Assembly: GCA_013368445.1 (NCBI GenBank)
Contig: JAACJO010000004.1
Span: 1-64,000, forward strand
Source of the DNA: Leucocoprinus leucothites
Lineage: Eukaryota > Basidiomycota > Agaricomycetes > Agaricales > Agaricaceae
Reading direction: 5' to 3'
Length of the DNA stretch: 64,000 nucleotides
The notes under the pieces were generated by a model. The model searched no databases, was not told the DNA's origin, and worked only from the letters and a program-made list of their open reading frames with translations. Shown here piece after piece: positions 24,028 through 38,009 of this stretch; positions within the stretch are counted from its first letter, which is position 1; each line of letters starts with the position of its first letter. Position numbers and translations under genes: made by a program.

Positions 24028-26563
24028 CCTTGTCGTTCGTCTGTAGTAGGCCTTTACAATTTCTAATTCTTTAATACCACTGCCCCGTGTTCGATCATCA
24101 CCAGCACAATCAAACGATTCACAATCAGTTAGCTCCATTACTACACAACGCAGGCCAAAGTAGACGGCAACTGGTGGAAATACCAACTCTGAAGGCTAAT
24201 CTGGGAACAAAGTTTCCATCATTCGAGGAAGGACAACATCAAACTATTAGTCACTCCGATGGGCCAACATGCAAGTCCGGCTAGGGGCTAAGTTTTGGAA
24301 TACAACAACACCTCTAGTGGTACCAACGGGCTCGGGATGGGTGGTTTCGATAAAATATCATTCCAGATCTCACTAACCATTGTCCAACCACTGACTCGCT
24401 TGAAAGGAGTTGGAAAATTAGCAACAAGGGTAATCCCAGGAAAAAAATACTATTGAGTCACTTACCGCCTCTCAGGACTATCTGGAGCCTTGATTGAGGC
24501 CGGAAAGGCGTCTTGACCGATTAGTGGGCTACTATAGCTCTACCCTCGACTGTAGATAGGCAGCAAGATCACGGATGTGGAGTGGAGCAGCGGAGATAGG
24601 CTCTAGTTAACAACCTTGTTGTGAATCCAAGCAACGCTCGTAAGGCTTATAGACAAAGGGAATGTCATCTAGGGAGGAATATATTCCGTTATTTAATGTG
24701 TGTGTATCTCTGAAGCGTACGTGGTGTACCTTGACACGGGCAGAGTTTCCCAGTAGTTACCAGTGCTTATACAATACCGCTCCAGAACCGGAGCTGATCA
24801 GTTCACATCATGAACCTTTGAAGGGTCCTGGTAGAGAGTTGATCGCCGTGCAAAATGCACAACAACTAGGAACGATGATGCAGTAAGGAAATCACTGACA
24901 AAGGCACGTATACGGCAGCATTGAAGAAGGGAAGCTTTGAGGTCGTGATCCAAACACAAATGATGGCTTTGAGGAGCATGGGTAGTATACAGGCAAATTA
25001 CAGTATATGCAAGGATCAAAGCAACGTTTATCCACCCATCCGATATCGTTGGGTTGGTGGATTACCCCATGGGCACTCGATCCCTGCACTGATAGAGCCT
25101 CTTTCTGAAAAGTATTATCGGGTCGACTGCTGAAAAGGATGTCCCCAGAGGAGAACGATGTACAGTCTCGATGTTTGATCCTTGCCTAACCGGTCGATAT
25201 CAGGTAGTACATTTCGGTAGCACATGTCAAGACGGGATGAGGGTGAAAACATGCCCATCGGACTGCAGTGCTAAAGCCCGAGGGATCACAGGAATACTCC
25301 ATCTGGTCCATCAATATTTTTTTTTGTGGAATCACACTTATGTACCACGGTACCGGCTACTCATTTGTCAGCGAGAAGACGGTGCCATGGACAAGCCTGA
25401 GCGACTTTTGTCCCAATCTAGATTTGAGTGATGTTACCAGCGCAATTGCGGCGGCCAACGTTTTTATATTTCAACCTCTTGTCGATTGGTAAAACTACCG
25501 GGTTGGTTATTCGTACTGCCGCTCTAAGATGGATCCTTGATACACAACCGGTTCCTGCTACTAGTCTATGGTCAAGAAGAAGGGCATTCTCAATGTCAAG
25601 TGGCAAAGCTCTTTTGAGATCTCCGTTTTCAGCTGGCTTCGTGTTTGTTGTTCGCCAAGCGCCCCTGCCAATCATTTCCCGATCAGGATGAAGGGATGAT
25701 TGAGTTGTAGGCTAAGCCTTGACGCAAACAACTAAAGAACCCACAGTTGACCTGACACCGCTTTTTGAACCTTCTTTCATAGGACTTATCGGGAACAATG
25801 ACATTTGTCTGTAACGCTTCAGGCTGCTACTAGGAGGATGATCTCATCGCGTCGATGGCTTATCAAACAAAGACTACGCATTGAACGGAAAGTCAGGGTC
25901 ATGCTCCTACCTAAGCCATACCTGGCACCAAAGGAATATAAGGACTGCCTGTTCTTTTTCAGACATATTCAATCTAGTAAGCTACCTGACGATATACTCA
26001 ATACACTTGTGGGCGCTCCAACGAGTGTATCATATGATTCGGTAGAGATCAGCATCTGCGAAACTGTCCATGAGGGCATGTGCTTCCCGGGCACGGCAGG
26101 CCATACGCATGACCAGTTGGGTGTATGATTAAGCTACCTTTCGAGTTTCTCCAAGGACATTCCCACTGATTATCGTACTGGGTATCTTTAATTCGCCGGG
26201 ATAGAAAATGACACGGTCGACAAATTGCGTGTGGAAAAATATCGTGACAATAAGCCACGATATATTGTATTGATTGACGAACAAAACCTACAACAACGCT
26301 AATATGTACATTGTGTTGTATTTATGATTAAAAGTATATGCCAGGAGTGTCAGGAATAAATAACAAACAGGAGATCCGGGGTGCGACTCTCAAAGCCTAC
26401 ATACAGAGCAACGAACAAATAGTGCAGGGGGGGAGATGAAATCCGAGCCTATCTCGGAAGAACGCTGATATGATACAAGGAAAACGAAACCAGGGGAGGG
26501 GGAGGAATATAATACAATATAAACATTCAGAATAATAGACGAACGTTCGATTATTCAAGCGCT
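24028..26563. other. Gene-poor stretch
   Basis: About 2.5 kb with scattered frames of up to 107 codons (25805-26128, 25171-25431) that have no recognised domain and no consistent splice partners. It may contain decayed genes, but nothing can be named. Confidence 0.45.
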
Positions 26564-27890
26564 TCAAAGTTGGTATTGATGAACGGGACCAGTATTCATG
26601 AAAGAAGAGAAGTCTATATCGAGGTGGGTAAGGGAGGAGTCGGGATGATGAGGAAACGCTGTATAGTCAGATGGGTGACTGAGGTAGTGTTCACCGGAAA
26701 GGCCCATGTCAAGCCCACATTGCTGGTACGCCGGGAAGGTCGCAGGCATGTCTGGTACATTCTTTTCCAGGTTCATGGGGAATGTCCCATATGATCCAGC
26801 AAAGGGCGGAGGGGAGGGACTTTCCAAGAAGTCGGGTGTCCCAGGAGTTATGGGGGTCGTACACTGATTCCAATCATCAAGGAACGACGCAGTGTTGACG
26901 TTCAATGGCACTGGGAATGCGTCGGGGTGTGACATGGTGGAATCAGCTGGGGACGGTGGTATCGGTTCGTTAAGAGGGTCGCAAGCAAATGCAGGGAGGG
27001 GGGAGACTGTCTTTTCGAACGAGAAGGAACTGAAATCCTAAATATAGCGTTAGCCTACACATGCCGAAATGGGGATTTGACGGACTTACAAAAGAAGGTT
27101 CCTTCTTCAATGTCGCTTGATCTAGGTTGGCCGGATTGGCTAGGTCAGGTGTCGGACAGCGGGTTGGGCGAGTGCTTGAGGCGCGCATCTTCCTGGCAGT
27201 CGCGACGGTAGAAAAGAACGACTGGCTGGACTTTGAATTTTCGGTATCTGGTATGGGGGCGGATGATGAGCGGCGATATGCTCTGGCGGTTATCGGCGCT
27301 TCGAAACGTGTGACGATTTCGGGAACATGGTGCTTGTCGAAGTCTGCCATAGCTGAATCCAACTCCTGCCCTTTGAGCCCCGCCGCCAGGAGCTCCGCTA
27401 TCTTCGCACAACGTTTCATGTCCTTCGGCTCTACTTCTCTAACCTTCCGTTTCTCTGTCGTCCCCCCTTTTTTGCCTTGGGTTGGTCGAAAGGCGTATTG
27501 AGGGAATTTGCGCTTGTGCTCTTCGAGCGCTGCCTTGGCTTTAGCATGCCAGACCTGTCGTTCTTTTTCAGGAAGGTTTTGCCAGGTCAAGCCAATAATC
27601 TTCGATAGCGTCGAATGGTTGGTCTCGACCTCCGTGGAAACATGTTGGCTCTTGATGAACGAAGAGCGGAAAAGGATGAAAGCGTTTGGCGGACGAGGGA
27701 TGTGGTTCTCCGGTTTTTTCTTTGAATGAGTCGGACGACGAGGCCCAGAAACATTATCATCAGTGGGAGGGAACATGATGTTTTCGGAAATAGGGGAATC
27801 CAGGGCGGTATGGGGGCTTTCATTGAACGAAGTGGGTGTAACATTGGTAGCGAAAGAGACGCCAGAGGGATCTGTGGGCTCGACAGGCAT
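26564..27890 (-). CDS. HMG-box transcription factor (MATA_HMG type)
   Basis: Exons 27890-27090 and 27037-26564, joined in phase 0 over a 52-nt intron, encode 424 aa. A single HMG box lies at about residues 64-137. It starts HIPRPPNAFILFRSSFI, continues SKIIGLTWQNLPEKERQVW, and ends EEHKRKFPQYAFRP. The PRPPNAFILFR start is characteristic of the MATA_HMG class, which includes fungal mating and Rox1/Prf1-like regulators. Outside the box the protein is Ser/Pro/Thr-rich, with a C-terminal region (PPPFAGSYGTFP, DIDFSSFMNT) that could be an activation domain. It is expected to bind the minor groove of DNA in the nucleus. No mating-type homeodomain or pheromone receptor gene is seen nearby, so a mating role is not supported. 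Confidence 0.9.
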
Positions 27891-30800
27891 GGTCCAGACT
27901 AGCCGCTGGCCTGCAAGTACCTTGTGTGTTGGTGGATCAATTCGCGCCGGACTACAAATTTAATCTCACCGTCTGATTCCGTTCTTCTCGATCCTCTTGT
28001 CCTTTCTGCAGGCATGGTAAAAACGATAATAGGCTCTTTCAGACGGAGGGATAATCAAAGATATCGCAAGCGAGGTGAGGGAATGCGCGAAAGGCGGAGG
28101 ACGCTGGGCGTTCGGGGGGAGGGAAACAAGGTCCAAGAATCTAGCTGAAAAGGCAGCTCTGGCTATAAACATGAGATGAGCCTGAGTGACCTAAAAAGGT
28201 AGCAATTCCTTCTATTCGCTACACTGGGACTGAATGAATCCCACAACAACTAAGCCCTGATCGGGAGGAGATCTCCTGGAATAGTGTCCAAATTTGGCAG
28301 TCCTCGTTCATCACACCCTCACCTGACTCCTGCATCGCTCCTGCATCGCTCCTGCGCACTTACCTCTAGAATCCGCAAACGCCTTCGATATGCTCTCATC
28401 AACAACTGCTGGGTGATGCACGAGCGCAAGAGTGAAATTTTTCTGACTTTCCAATTCTGCATCAGTCCCGGCCCCCAGAAACTCACTTCAACGCTAGAAG
28501 GCTTGATTCCAGGTGGGGTGACTACCTATGGACGCCGAGCCTATGTCATCTTATGGACCTGTGACCGATAAGGTGACTCTTGTCCTTCCTGATCTTATCT
28601 GACCTGCCTCGCACTACGCATTCGCTGTTCATTGAAAGTTGCTAATGGAGGCTGTCTGTGATTCATTGAACCTAATTGCCTTAGATCTCTCTCACTCAGT
28701 TTCACAGCTCTCTTCTTTTGCGCCCCAGTCCCCGCAAAGAAGATGAGAGCACGCTGACCCATCTTGCTAGACCCCGCCCAAGAACTCACGCTCCCCGTTC
28801 TCAAGAACATTCTCAGTCTCACCGAATCTCCATCGGGAATACGAGAATTACCACCGTGGGATATCCATCATACCGGCCTTCCGGAGTTGACCGGCTTAAA
28901 ATCTCAATGTTATTGAACATTTGTACCATACAATGGCCGCGACTGCTTGTCGCCAAGTTCTCGTACCGCTCGCATGTATGTAGCGTCCCTTCCTATCCTT
29001 GAAAATACCGAAATCCTCCAAGAATTTACGGTTGCTGCCCCATGAATATTTTATATCTCGGAAATTTCCTAAACCCTTATCACATCAGTCGCCATATGTC
29101 TAAGAAGCCTAGCCCGTCCTCGGACCACCGTTACTCGGAAATCTTTAGTATTTCTGGCCTTTGTAGTGACGTTACGTTTTTTTGTCTTTTCCTGTTTAAC
29201 CCCCCGCTTCTGTTTTTATTGCACTGATGGAATGCCCTCCCCACTCCCAAGCATGACAGATACATCAAGGGCTCTCGCTTGCCGACCAAAAAATTTCGAG
29301 TCGGACCGATAAGTTTAGGTATGATATTGGTTCAGGACGAGCTCCATGATTTGTCGGCTTTTCCTTGTTCGTGACAGGCATAGCGAGCTCCGCGAGATGT
29401 TCTTTGTGCGCCCTTCAAGGAAGGTTACCAACGCCATAGTAACGTTAACTGATCTCCAATCTGAGCGTCGCAATAAGATACTATAAGAATCGAAGAGCAA
29501 CCTGCTCAGCACACCTTCTCTGAGCACCAACAATAACTAGAGGAAGGTAGACAACCCCAGTCATCTGCTAGCCATCCGCTTCCCTCGTATCGCCTACTAG
29601 TAGTGTTGATCTACATCAATTGAGAGTGATGTACTTACGAAAGAAAGAAATCAGCGCCACTATAAGGGACCAACAGTTTATATCTCGATAGTCGGCTTGA
29701 TCGTATTCTTTCGTTGCTCGCATGCCGTCCAGGCTACATTCTTGTAAATGAACTATTCAATGCAATGGGTGGCGGGGAGACCCTAAAAAGTCGCGCAACC
29801 CCAAAATGCAGAGCGCTGGCGGCGGAGCCGAGCCCTGAAGGCCCCCATCCCCGTTTTTATTTCAAAGGGCTAAATGTTTTCTCCCGAGGATAGGCGTGGC
29901 CAGATAGTTGGAAGGCTAAGATGGACTTGGCATTAAGAGTTGAGCTGACATTATTTGAAGTCGTATACGTCCACTAAGCATCCGCAATTTCCTGCGCACT
30001 GTCACGGCAACGGCTTAGCGTCAGAGGACCCTTATAGTCAACCACTTAGCAGGTCCTATCGCCACCGAGAACTAGGCTCGGTTTGAAATAAGCTAAAGAC
30101 TCTAAGCAACTCGGGAGCAGAAAACTCGGAATTAGAGCAAGAACACATATCAAAGACACATGAGTACTCCGTTTATCGTAAAACTTGTGAGCCGCGTGGC
30201 TATCGTTGTGGGTGTCCCCTAATGCATCGTGGTTAGGTAAAGTCAGCTGATGATATGCCTAGAACAGTCCCTCACAGTAAGTTGCACAGGAGAAATTCAT
30301 CCGGCTTCTGTGTGGCGTTATAGGTAGAAAATACCTCCATGCCGAATAAAAAGACTTGTTCAGGATAAAGCCTGACTTGGAAGCGCTTCTCAATTTGGAA
30401 TGGAGATCGATCATTCAATATACAGTAGGGGTAATTTCATGAATACAAGGACTCGCTCTCTTACCCTGAAATGTTCACTTCAGCAGCCAGTGATCAACGA
30501 ACCCGACCACTGAATTCAATAATTTCAAGTGTGCTGTAATCCTAAGGAAATCACCCGATGGAATCAGCAGCTCTGCCTACGGACATTTTCTCTTGATGTG
30601 AACTCCCGTAGGCCATAGAAGCGAAAGCGCTAGTGTTGATGATAGGTATGATTATATTCCTAAAAGGCTGACTTGATATCACGAGTCATTGAGGTGAAGA
30701 CCCTCAGTCCTTCATCTGGAAACCCGTCTGATCGATCCTCTCACGAGTACCGCTAGATTACGGAGATAACACTCCTATGATGGGAAGATGAAAGCACGGA

Positions 30801-33800
30801 AAGTAAGCGGAAAGAAACTGTCGCCCACAATCTAGGAGTCAGATGACAAGACCCGAAATCACTAAACCAGGCAGAGTGCCGACCCAAAAGAGGTGAAATG
30901 TGCCAAGTCGTTGATCCTCAGGTGGAGCGACACATGTAAGAGCCCAACCGACGTAATACATGTGTAACATGTTACAATGACTGCACTCTCTCTGGAGCTT
31001 ATCCGCCGATAGACTTGACGCCTACGAAGTACTACATGTCATTAGAATGTCTCGGGCGAGAAGCACAAAAAAACCAACACCGTCACTGCTTAACAGCAAA
31101 CTGAAATGCCGCCCGATGACTGGCATCACGACATTCAACCCGTCAAGCGAAAGCGAGTATACTCCTCCATAACGAGACAAAGTACTAAAGTTTCGAGGAG
31201 AGCCCAATTTCAGGGTGCTTCTATCCTAAATCCGCGACAGCGATGAAAATCCACCACATTGTGCCAACCAATGCCGACTCTTGGGAGAGATGAGGTCAAG
31301 TCCAACAAATCTGCGATTCGGATTCGCCACATATTCTCACATTCATCAGACGGTCGCTTTTCCTTTCACAGCTCCGGCAATCGGCAAGAAGACAATAAGA
31401 AAAGAGCGCCAATGTCAATCAATGGATGTATTCCAAAGCCAGATCTCACTGAATTTCTCCTTGGTGCTTATACAAATTGGCCGAAAACAAGTCTTTAGTG
31501 ATAGATTAGGAAGCCTTTACAACTCGGTAAGTAGTAGTGGACGTTTACTTTAGTTAGACCCCCTCACGATTGCGGTCGATGAATAATATAGCACTCTCTG
31601 GGGTCATCTCCAAATAACCTTCGAGACGTCGAAGGAAAAGAGCCTCGTGAGCTGGGCAAAGGGTTCTGTAAACCTTCTCGAATAGAGGTGCCAGAGGCCT
31701 AGAGGCTTCGCTTAATATTTCTTCTACTGTCGTTAAGCACTGCGAAACCTTCGGCAGTCAGTACCCCAATGAGCAATCGTTGTAACTGGAAACTTCAATC
31801 AATAACTTGCCACTTAATCCAGGTCCTTGTATTTTACCCGCGCTTACGGCTCCGGTATCATGGTACCTTAACGTTTCACGATAGTGCGCCTTTCCAAACC
31901 TGACATAGCTGCGGCAAAAATGTCGAGAAGATTTTGAATGACTCTGACTAGTGCTCATCCCCAATGATGCTGCAGTACGTGGGAGAGCCTAATCACCATT
32001 CTCATGAACAAGAACCCTTTCTACCGTACAGGTCAAAACAAGCAGCCAAAATTTTTTCTCAGCGGCCAGTGTGGAATTGAAGATCGTTTAGATGTGGATG
32101 AATAGAAGTGGCGTTAGTGAAGTGCACTGCTGTAGTGAATGTATTGACATTCAAAAAGTGTATTCTCTCCCACTGACTCATCTTCAGGAGCAGCCAACGG
32201 CGGCAATACAGGTTAAACGCGGATGGAAACAAAATCCGAGGGTGCTAATATTCCAAACCTCTCTTGATTTATTAATTAATCTTGGAGCGGTGACAGACTG
32301 CGGCACCTCCGGCCGACTCTTGCATTCTCAAAACGAGGGCGCGTATCACGTCTACAGACGCCGCTACAAAGTGTAGGGTCTGAGCCTCATTGATGATGCA
32401 TCCGAAGAAGCCCATCAAAAAGCATCGTCGGGCTGGCAGGATTGAGAGTGAGGCGAGCAGCGTGACCCGACACGAGGCGAACCCGCCCCAGTGTCCACCT
32501 CGTGTTTTCTGCACATTGTACCGATTTCTGATGCAATGCCGCACAGCATGCCCTTGGGGATCGCGAAGCGAATATTCACGTTATCAAACTCCTCCATAAC
32601 TCAATTCGGACCACCCTTGACGTTATATGGAAATGGGCCCTTGGCACTTAGTACTACCCTTCAGCGCGAGACCGAGGCCGCTGATGTATAGCAATTGCTG
32701 CGTCGGGTATGGTGGTAAATGTCTGATCGGTCTAGAAATTGTCGGTGCTCACAGCTCTGATCTCGACGATGCAAAAAAAAACCCTTCAAGAAATTGGGGA
32801 GAAAAAAATCAAATTATTCTGTTTCATCTCGGCGTTATCATTTGCACTAATTAATGAACCCCAACCAATCGTACGATATAATCAGTCACCGGCACTGAAA
32901 AAAAGCGTAATGTGATCGATTGGACTGCCACTTGCTGTTCGCGCGAGTTCTGACGGCGTTCCCGGCGGTGTCTCATGGGACTATGAAAACCACGAGGACG
33001 GTTCTTCAACTCTGCATTCCTCTTCCCGACCTTCTTGCTCAGCTATTACCTCCATACAATACGCACGCGCCGACTTCCTGGGATTCAACCGAGGTGTTCT
33101 AGCCCTCCCGCTTCCTTCGCGGAGCGGACATCCTGCGAATGGCCGCCGCCGCCGCCCCGATGGTCTATTAACGCTATGTTCACTGCCTCATACGCTCGCC
33201 AGGTGCTAGTGAAGCTATCTGATTCTCCCGTATTTTTCATTGAGACATCGTGTAATGTGGTGTCTTGGAATTCAAACATCGTTCCCAGATTCACAGAAGC
33301 CTCCAACGCGACCATCTCCCATGAATACCCCAAATGATCGCCACCATTACTTTCCAAATTTCCTTCCCAGAGCCGATAAGACCATTCACCACACAAAACC
33401 CACTCTCTCATCCCAGCTCTTAATTTCCCTTACCTCCGACCTCACATACGAGAATTTTTATTATTATAAACACGCACCACATTCCCTTGATATCCGACGA
33501 CGATTCCATTCTCAAGAACGGAGCATTATACTCCATCCTTATTTTTACTACAAAGACCGGGAGTTATTCATTGAAGTTGAAGAAGACTTTGAAGAGACAA
33601 GAAAAAAGTTACCACGTTGCGGAGCTTATCAAAGCTTCCTTCCACAGCACTTGACTTTTGTACAATGAAACACTCGCTGAAAACTCTATAACTCGCCGTT
33701 GGACAGCAGGTCCTCGAGTCTAAACGACGTCGATCATATCCATGGGTGAGACCGCAATTACCATACTACTACTAAACTTCCGAGTCTCCACCAGTCCAAG

Positions 33801-34631
33801 AAGTACTATGCAATAAAACCTCCGCCCCTTCATTTTAAACAGCTCCAACTCTCCAATCCACCCCAGCGACTCTAGAGTCGTACTACAGCACACTGATTTC
33901 GACCAGCCTCCGGCGAGTCTCCGGGCCAAGGTTCTTGCACAGGTACACTCTCACAGGCTCGCCGTAAAATATTCAGTATGAATCTATGCAACGAACCTAT
34001 GCACGGGTACTCGGGCTGCAGATAAGAGAACGAAGTCTAAACTACAAAGGTGGCCGCTTATTATGCCTCGGACTTGGCTTACAACCGAGATTCTCGCTCG
34101 TCTGACATGACATCTCATATAGGAGTTACTGAGGTCGAGTAGCTCCCCAGTTTCCAGAATACAACGAGGATCTTTATAGTTTGCAAGTTCGCTCCTAGTG
34201 GAGATCGCGCCCTCAAGTTGGCTGCCTTACACCGTTTCCTTGCTGAAGGGAAGAGGAAAAAGACATAAAAAGGCATTTTTCTTCGAACACTACTGCAAAC
34301 CACGAAGAACAAGAACGCACAGAAGCATAAGATTCACTTGCGTGTCCCAGCCTTCTATCATGTAAAGAGGCCTCCTCACTACACGACAAACTCCTCACCT
34401 TATTCCACAAACTAACGGTTCCACTCCCTAAGCCTAAACTCACCCAAAGCCTCACTCGAAAGTCTCGCCAACACTCCCGCTCATCGAAAAAGGCTAATCA
34501 CATACAATTAACAATTAAATATTAAATGACTACCAATACAAACGTCAGTAACCAAGTTGAGCCCTCAATGAAGCAAACGGAAATTACAACAAATCGATCA
34601 AGTCAAGTCCCCAAACAAAACGTTAGTCAAA
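27891..34631. other. 6.7-kb gene-poor region
   Basis: Frames are short on both strands, stops are frequent and no domain is recognisable. I found no transposon ORF, long terminal repeat or tRNA. A minor direct repeat of an 11-bp unit (CTCCTGCATCG, twice plus part) occurs at about 28334-28360. The longest frame is 142 codons at 33240-33668 and does not look like a conserved protein. It may be decayed DNA or long regulatory sequence. Confidence 0.5.
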
Positions 34632-37004
34632 TCAGCGTTCATACAACCCCTCCCTATTCTCATTATCCCCCGTAAACGAAGCTGTCACCGGCTGCTGGTG
34701 CTCCATCCTCTCTTCATCATCGGTAGGTCGATAAGAGTGCCCTTGACCCTCACCAACACCTCCACCGCCGGTATGACCTCCATACATCGGACTTCCGCCT
34801 CTTGGACTCCCTCCTCCTCTTGGACTCCCCCTTCTCGGACTATACCGCTCCGAAACCCCCACAGGATGAGGGCTCCCATACCCATGTCCATACCCACCCC
34901 CATTCTCCCCCACCCGCTGGTGCGGAGAACCAGCTCCAGGCATATGCCCGGGGAGTGGAGAAAGCCTCCCAACAGACCCTCGAGGACTACCCAGGTGCTG
35001 AGGTGGAGGAGTCGCGGCAGTAGTAGTGGTTGCATAAGGATGATGAAGACGACTTCCATTGGCATTGGCAATGGCCAAATCGTCAGGGACGTACCCCGAC
35101 CCCTCTACAGTTCTCGATCCACCCGTCACCTGAGGTGCCAAGGTGTCTTGACCGGCAGCGGTAGTCGCAGGATCGTACATCGTATGCGGGAAGGCAGGTG
35201 CTTTATCTTGTTGGCGGCTTGAAATGTTACCCTGTGATGGGTGAGCGTGGATACCATAAGTGTCATAAGCCGGGTCGACTTTCTTCTATCATGGTAAAAA
35301 CATTAATTTAACGCTGAGAGAGAGAACGATGAGGCGTACGACATATCCGTGTGGACCCACTTCCACAGTCTCATAACCAATTCCACCCTTGTCATACGCG
35401 TACCCATTGACACCCGGATCGACAACTGTCGTGTCACGATAAGCCATCTCATCCGGCTCCTCCTCGAGGCTACTCCCCTCATCCCCACTCACATCCTCAT
35501 AACCCGCGGATCTTACCGCGTGCTCTACAGGTCCACTCCTCTCAATCTGTTCACTCGCAATCAAATACCTCGCACAAAGCATCTTTAGATCATTCCACCA
35601 CTCCATCATCTCCTCTCTACTCCTTGCTTTAAAGCTCCACGCCAGTGTATTATCACCGCCGAGTAGTCCACGCAGACTACCAGACTTGGTCGTGCCAGTA
35701 CCGTCTTTCCTGCCTTCGATGTGGAACTTGTGGGCTTTGGAAGAGGGAGAGGATGGTGGACCGAGCGTGCAGTTGGGGAGGAAGAGGGAAAAGACGGGAT
35801 TGAGACCGTGGCCCGAAGGATGTGATGGATCAGATTGGCTAAATGCATGCAGATACCCAGCGGCCGTAAGGACAAAGTAATTTTCTTGATACGACCGACT
35901 ATATCGTTTCTTCCTCTCCAAATGACCGGTATGAACCGGCCGAACGCTCATATCGTCCTTGCAAGGATCATTAACCATGGAAGGATCGCGGAGAGGGGTC
36001 TCGGGATCAACCAGGTGATCTGAACGAGCAGCAAACGAGATCCATTCCTGATCTGGGGAAAGGGAAGCCATATGCGCGGAAAGAGAACGATAAATGTCTT
36101 GATTGGAAGTGGTAGCGCGAGATTGCCACTCGTCAAAAGTTTGCCAGGCGGATTGAATCGCGCGAACGATGCCGGTTTCAAAGTGGGCACTGTTTTGCTG
36201 CATGACGATGATGGATTTTTGGAGGAGGTTTTCCTCCAAGACTTGCTTATTGAGTTGTTGAGAGACGGCCAGGTTGGCGAGGTAGCTAGGTCACCATATT
36301 AGCGAGGAAATAGGAGAGAGGGGAGGGTGAGACATACGGGTCTCCTTTGGCGGTGACGGCCATGGGAGTGTTTCTGAAGACGGAGATGTCGTTGGCGAGC
36401 TCGCCAATGAGCTTGGTGGACGCCTCTCGCTGGGAGGCGACACTGTGTGCGAGCTTGGCAGTGTCATTCTGAACGTTCTGCAAGAAATGTCAGACAGTGA
36501 CTTGAGAGGAGTAGGCAACAAACCTTGAGATGGGCCTTGACCTCGACGAGAAGCTTTTGCAAATGTTGAACGATAGAGCTATTGACGGTACGCCCAAGAT
36601 CTGCATGCTGATCCGCAATCTGCCTAGTCTTGTCACGAATGCCATAAAACACATCCTAAATCCATATGAGACGCCCATCGACAGGAGATCCTCAACGACC
36701 CACGCACCTGAAGACCGCCTTCCCCCAGGAACTGATTCCCAGACCTAAACGGGACCTGAATAAACCCCGCAATCTTGGTCATCTCCCTTGCCGTGGCATT
36801 CTCAATCTCCGCGACACCCTCAAAGTACGCCGCGAGTTGCTTGACAATGATCTTCCATGCAGTAAAGCGTTCAATGAGCAAGTCCGCAGCACCGAGGTCC
36901 TGAGTTTCGATATTTTTCTTGATGAGAGAGCGAGAGCGAGTTGAGCCGCTTCTGCTCACTCTGGAGACTGAAGTTGGGCGGGAATGCGTCACGGATTCGG
37001 CCAT
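34632..37004 (-). CDS. SLM1: SLM1-like F-BAR/PH domain protein
   Basis: Five exons (37004-36708, 36655-36524, 36477-36338, 36285-35340, 35285-34632) encode 722 aa. The N-terminal part (residues about 35-290) is a helical BAR-like region with ADLLIERFTAWKIIVKQLAA and GIRDKTRQIADQHADLGR. A PH domain follows at about 308-430 (GHLERKKRYSRSYQENYFVL to SREEMMEWWNDLKMLC). The C-terminal 200 residues are Gly/Ser/Pro/Arg-rich and look disordered. In yeast Slm1/Slm2 are PI(4,5)P2-binding TORC2 effectors at the plasma membrane; the same role is inferred here from domain order. The start is ATG 37004, 146 bp from the divergent PHO88 start. Confidence 0.85.
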
Positions 37005-37150
37005 AGCGGACAAAGTTCTGAACCTCCACCGTCTATATACTCAATATGACATCATCACACGCTCTTGCCAAACACAACCATACACGGCGCAGAAAAACTG
37101 CTACGTCAACACCAACAGCCACTTCTCCTTTCCCTCGCGCACCCTCAACC
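37005..37150. promoter_or_regulatory. Shared divergent promoter, SLM1-like / PHO88
   Basis: Only 146 bp separate the start codons of the SLM1-like gene (minus) and PHO88 (plus). Both core promoters and both 5' UTRs must fit here or overlap the genes. No strong TATA box is visible. Confidence 0.6.
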
Positions 37151-38009
37151 ATGAATCCCGCCATCCAGAACCTCGTCGTCTCTCTTGTCGCCATGCAGCG
37201 TGCGTATCACTCTACTCTGACTGTGCTCTTTCTGACTCTTTGCAGTGGCGCGCAGGATCCCCTTTGACGACCCAGTCGTTCTCAACTATGTTCGCATGGG
37301 ATACGTGACTGCTCAAGTCATCATCCTCGGTACCTATTTCTGGGTCTCTCTCACCGTACGCGTTCATACTCTCTACGCGTACCAGTAACTCACGTTTGTC
37401 TTAGATCAAAAGCAAAAACGACCAAACTGTGCTCAAATATGGTAAGCACACTGCTTCTTCACTTTTTTTCTTCCACTAAACCTCCTATTCAGTCGAAGCT
37501 CCAAGTCCAATGGTATGCTTATCACCCGATCGTCACTTCCACTCTCCACTTAGACACTCCGCAGTCAGGGGATCAAGGCAAACTCGTGACTACAACTGTA
37601 CGCGACTACGACCTCGCCGAAACCTCTAAACTCGTCAGTTCTCTGGTCTTCTGTACACCACGATATCACTCACACACGGTATAGCTCCGCTCAGCATACT
37701 TTGGCATCGCCATGATGGCAGTCATGCACGGCTACTTCAAATTCACTCAACCCCTCTTCGTACAGGCCTTGATGGGTCTCAAGGGTCTCTTTGACGCGAA
37801 ACCCATCGCCATCCACATTCTCGGTAAACCCGCAACTGGCGACCTCAAGCGTCCATTCTCTAGTCCTAGTCTCATGGGCCGTACGTCTTCCCTTCACCCT
37901 CCTTCATCTCACTTAATGACATGTATATACAGCCGCACCCGGACCGAAATCAGATGCCGCGTCTATTGCTGAAGCTGAGAAGCGCGCTGGAGCTAAAAAG
38001 GAGGACTAA
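37151..38009 (+). CDS. PHO88: Pho88/Snd3 ER membrane protein
   Basis: Seven exons (37151-37199, 37246-37355, 37405-37441, 37493-37512, 37565-37633, 37685-37880, 37933-38009) encode 185 aa. The sequence matches the PHO88 family along its length: MNPAIQNLVVSLVAMQ at the start, ARRIPFDDPVVLNYVRMGY, a hydrophobic segment TAQVIILGTYFWVSLTI, TVRDYDLAETSKLLRSAYFG, MMAVMHGYFKFTQPLFVQAL, and a charged tail AEAEKRAGAKKED. In yeast this ER membrane protein (Pho88/Snd3) acts in SRP-independent targeting and was first linked to phosphate uptake. Exon 4 is only 20 nt. A broken copy lies at 41757-42550. Confidence 0.93.

Noticed and set aside
25171..26128. Plus frames of 86-107 codons
   Set aside because: No recognised domain, no partner exons, and composition not clearly protein-like.
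26564..27890. HMG gene as part of a mating-type locus
   Set aside because: No homeodomain pair, pheromone receptor or pheromone precursor gene is seen in the flanks, and basidiomycete mating loci are not normally HMG-based.
33240..33668. 142-codon plus frame
   Set aside because: Starts are ambiguous, there is no domain and an overlapping minus frame (33085-33411) is equally open; probably chance.
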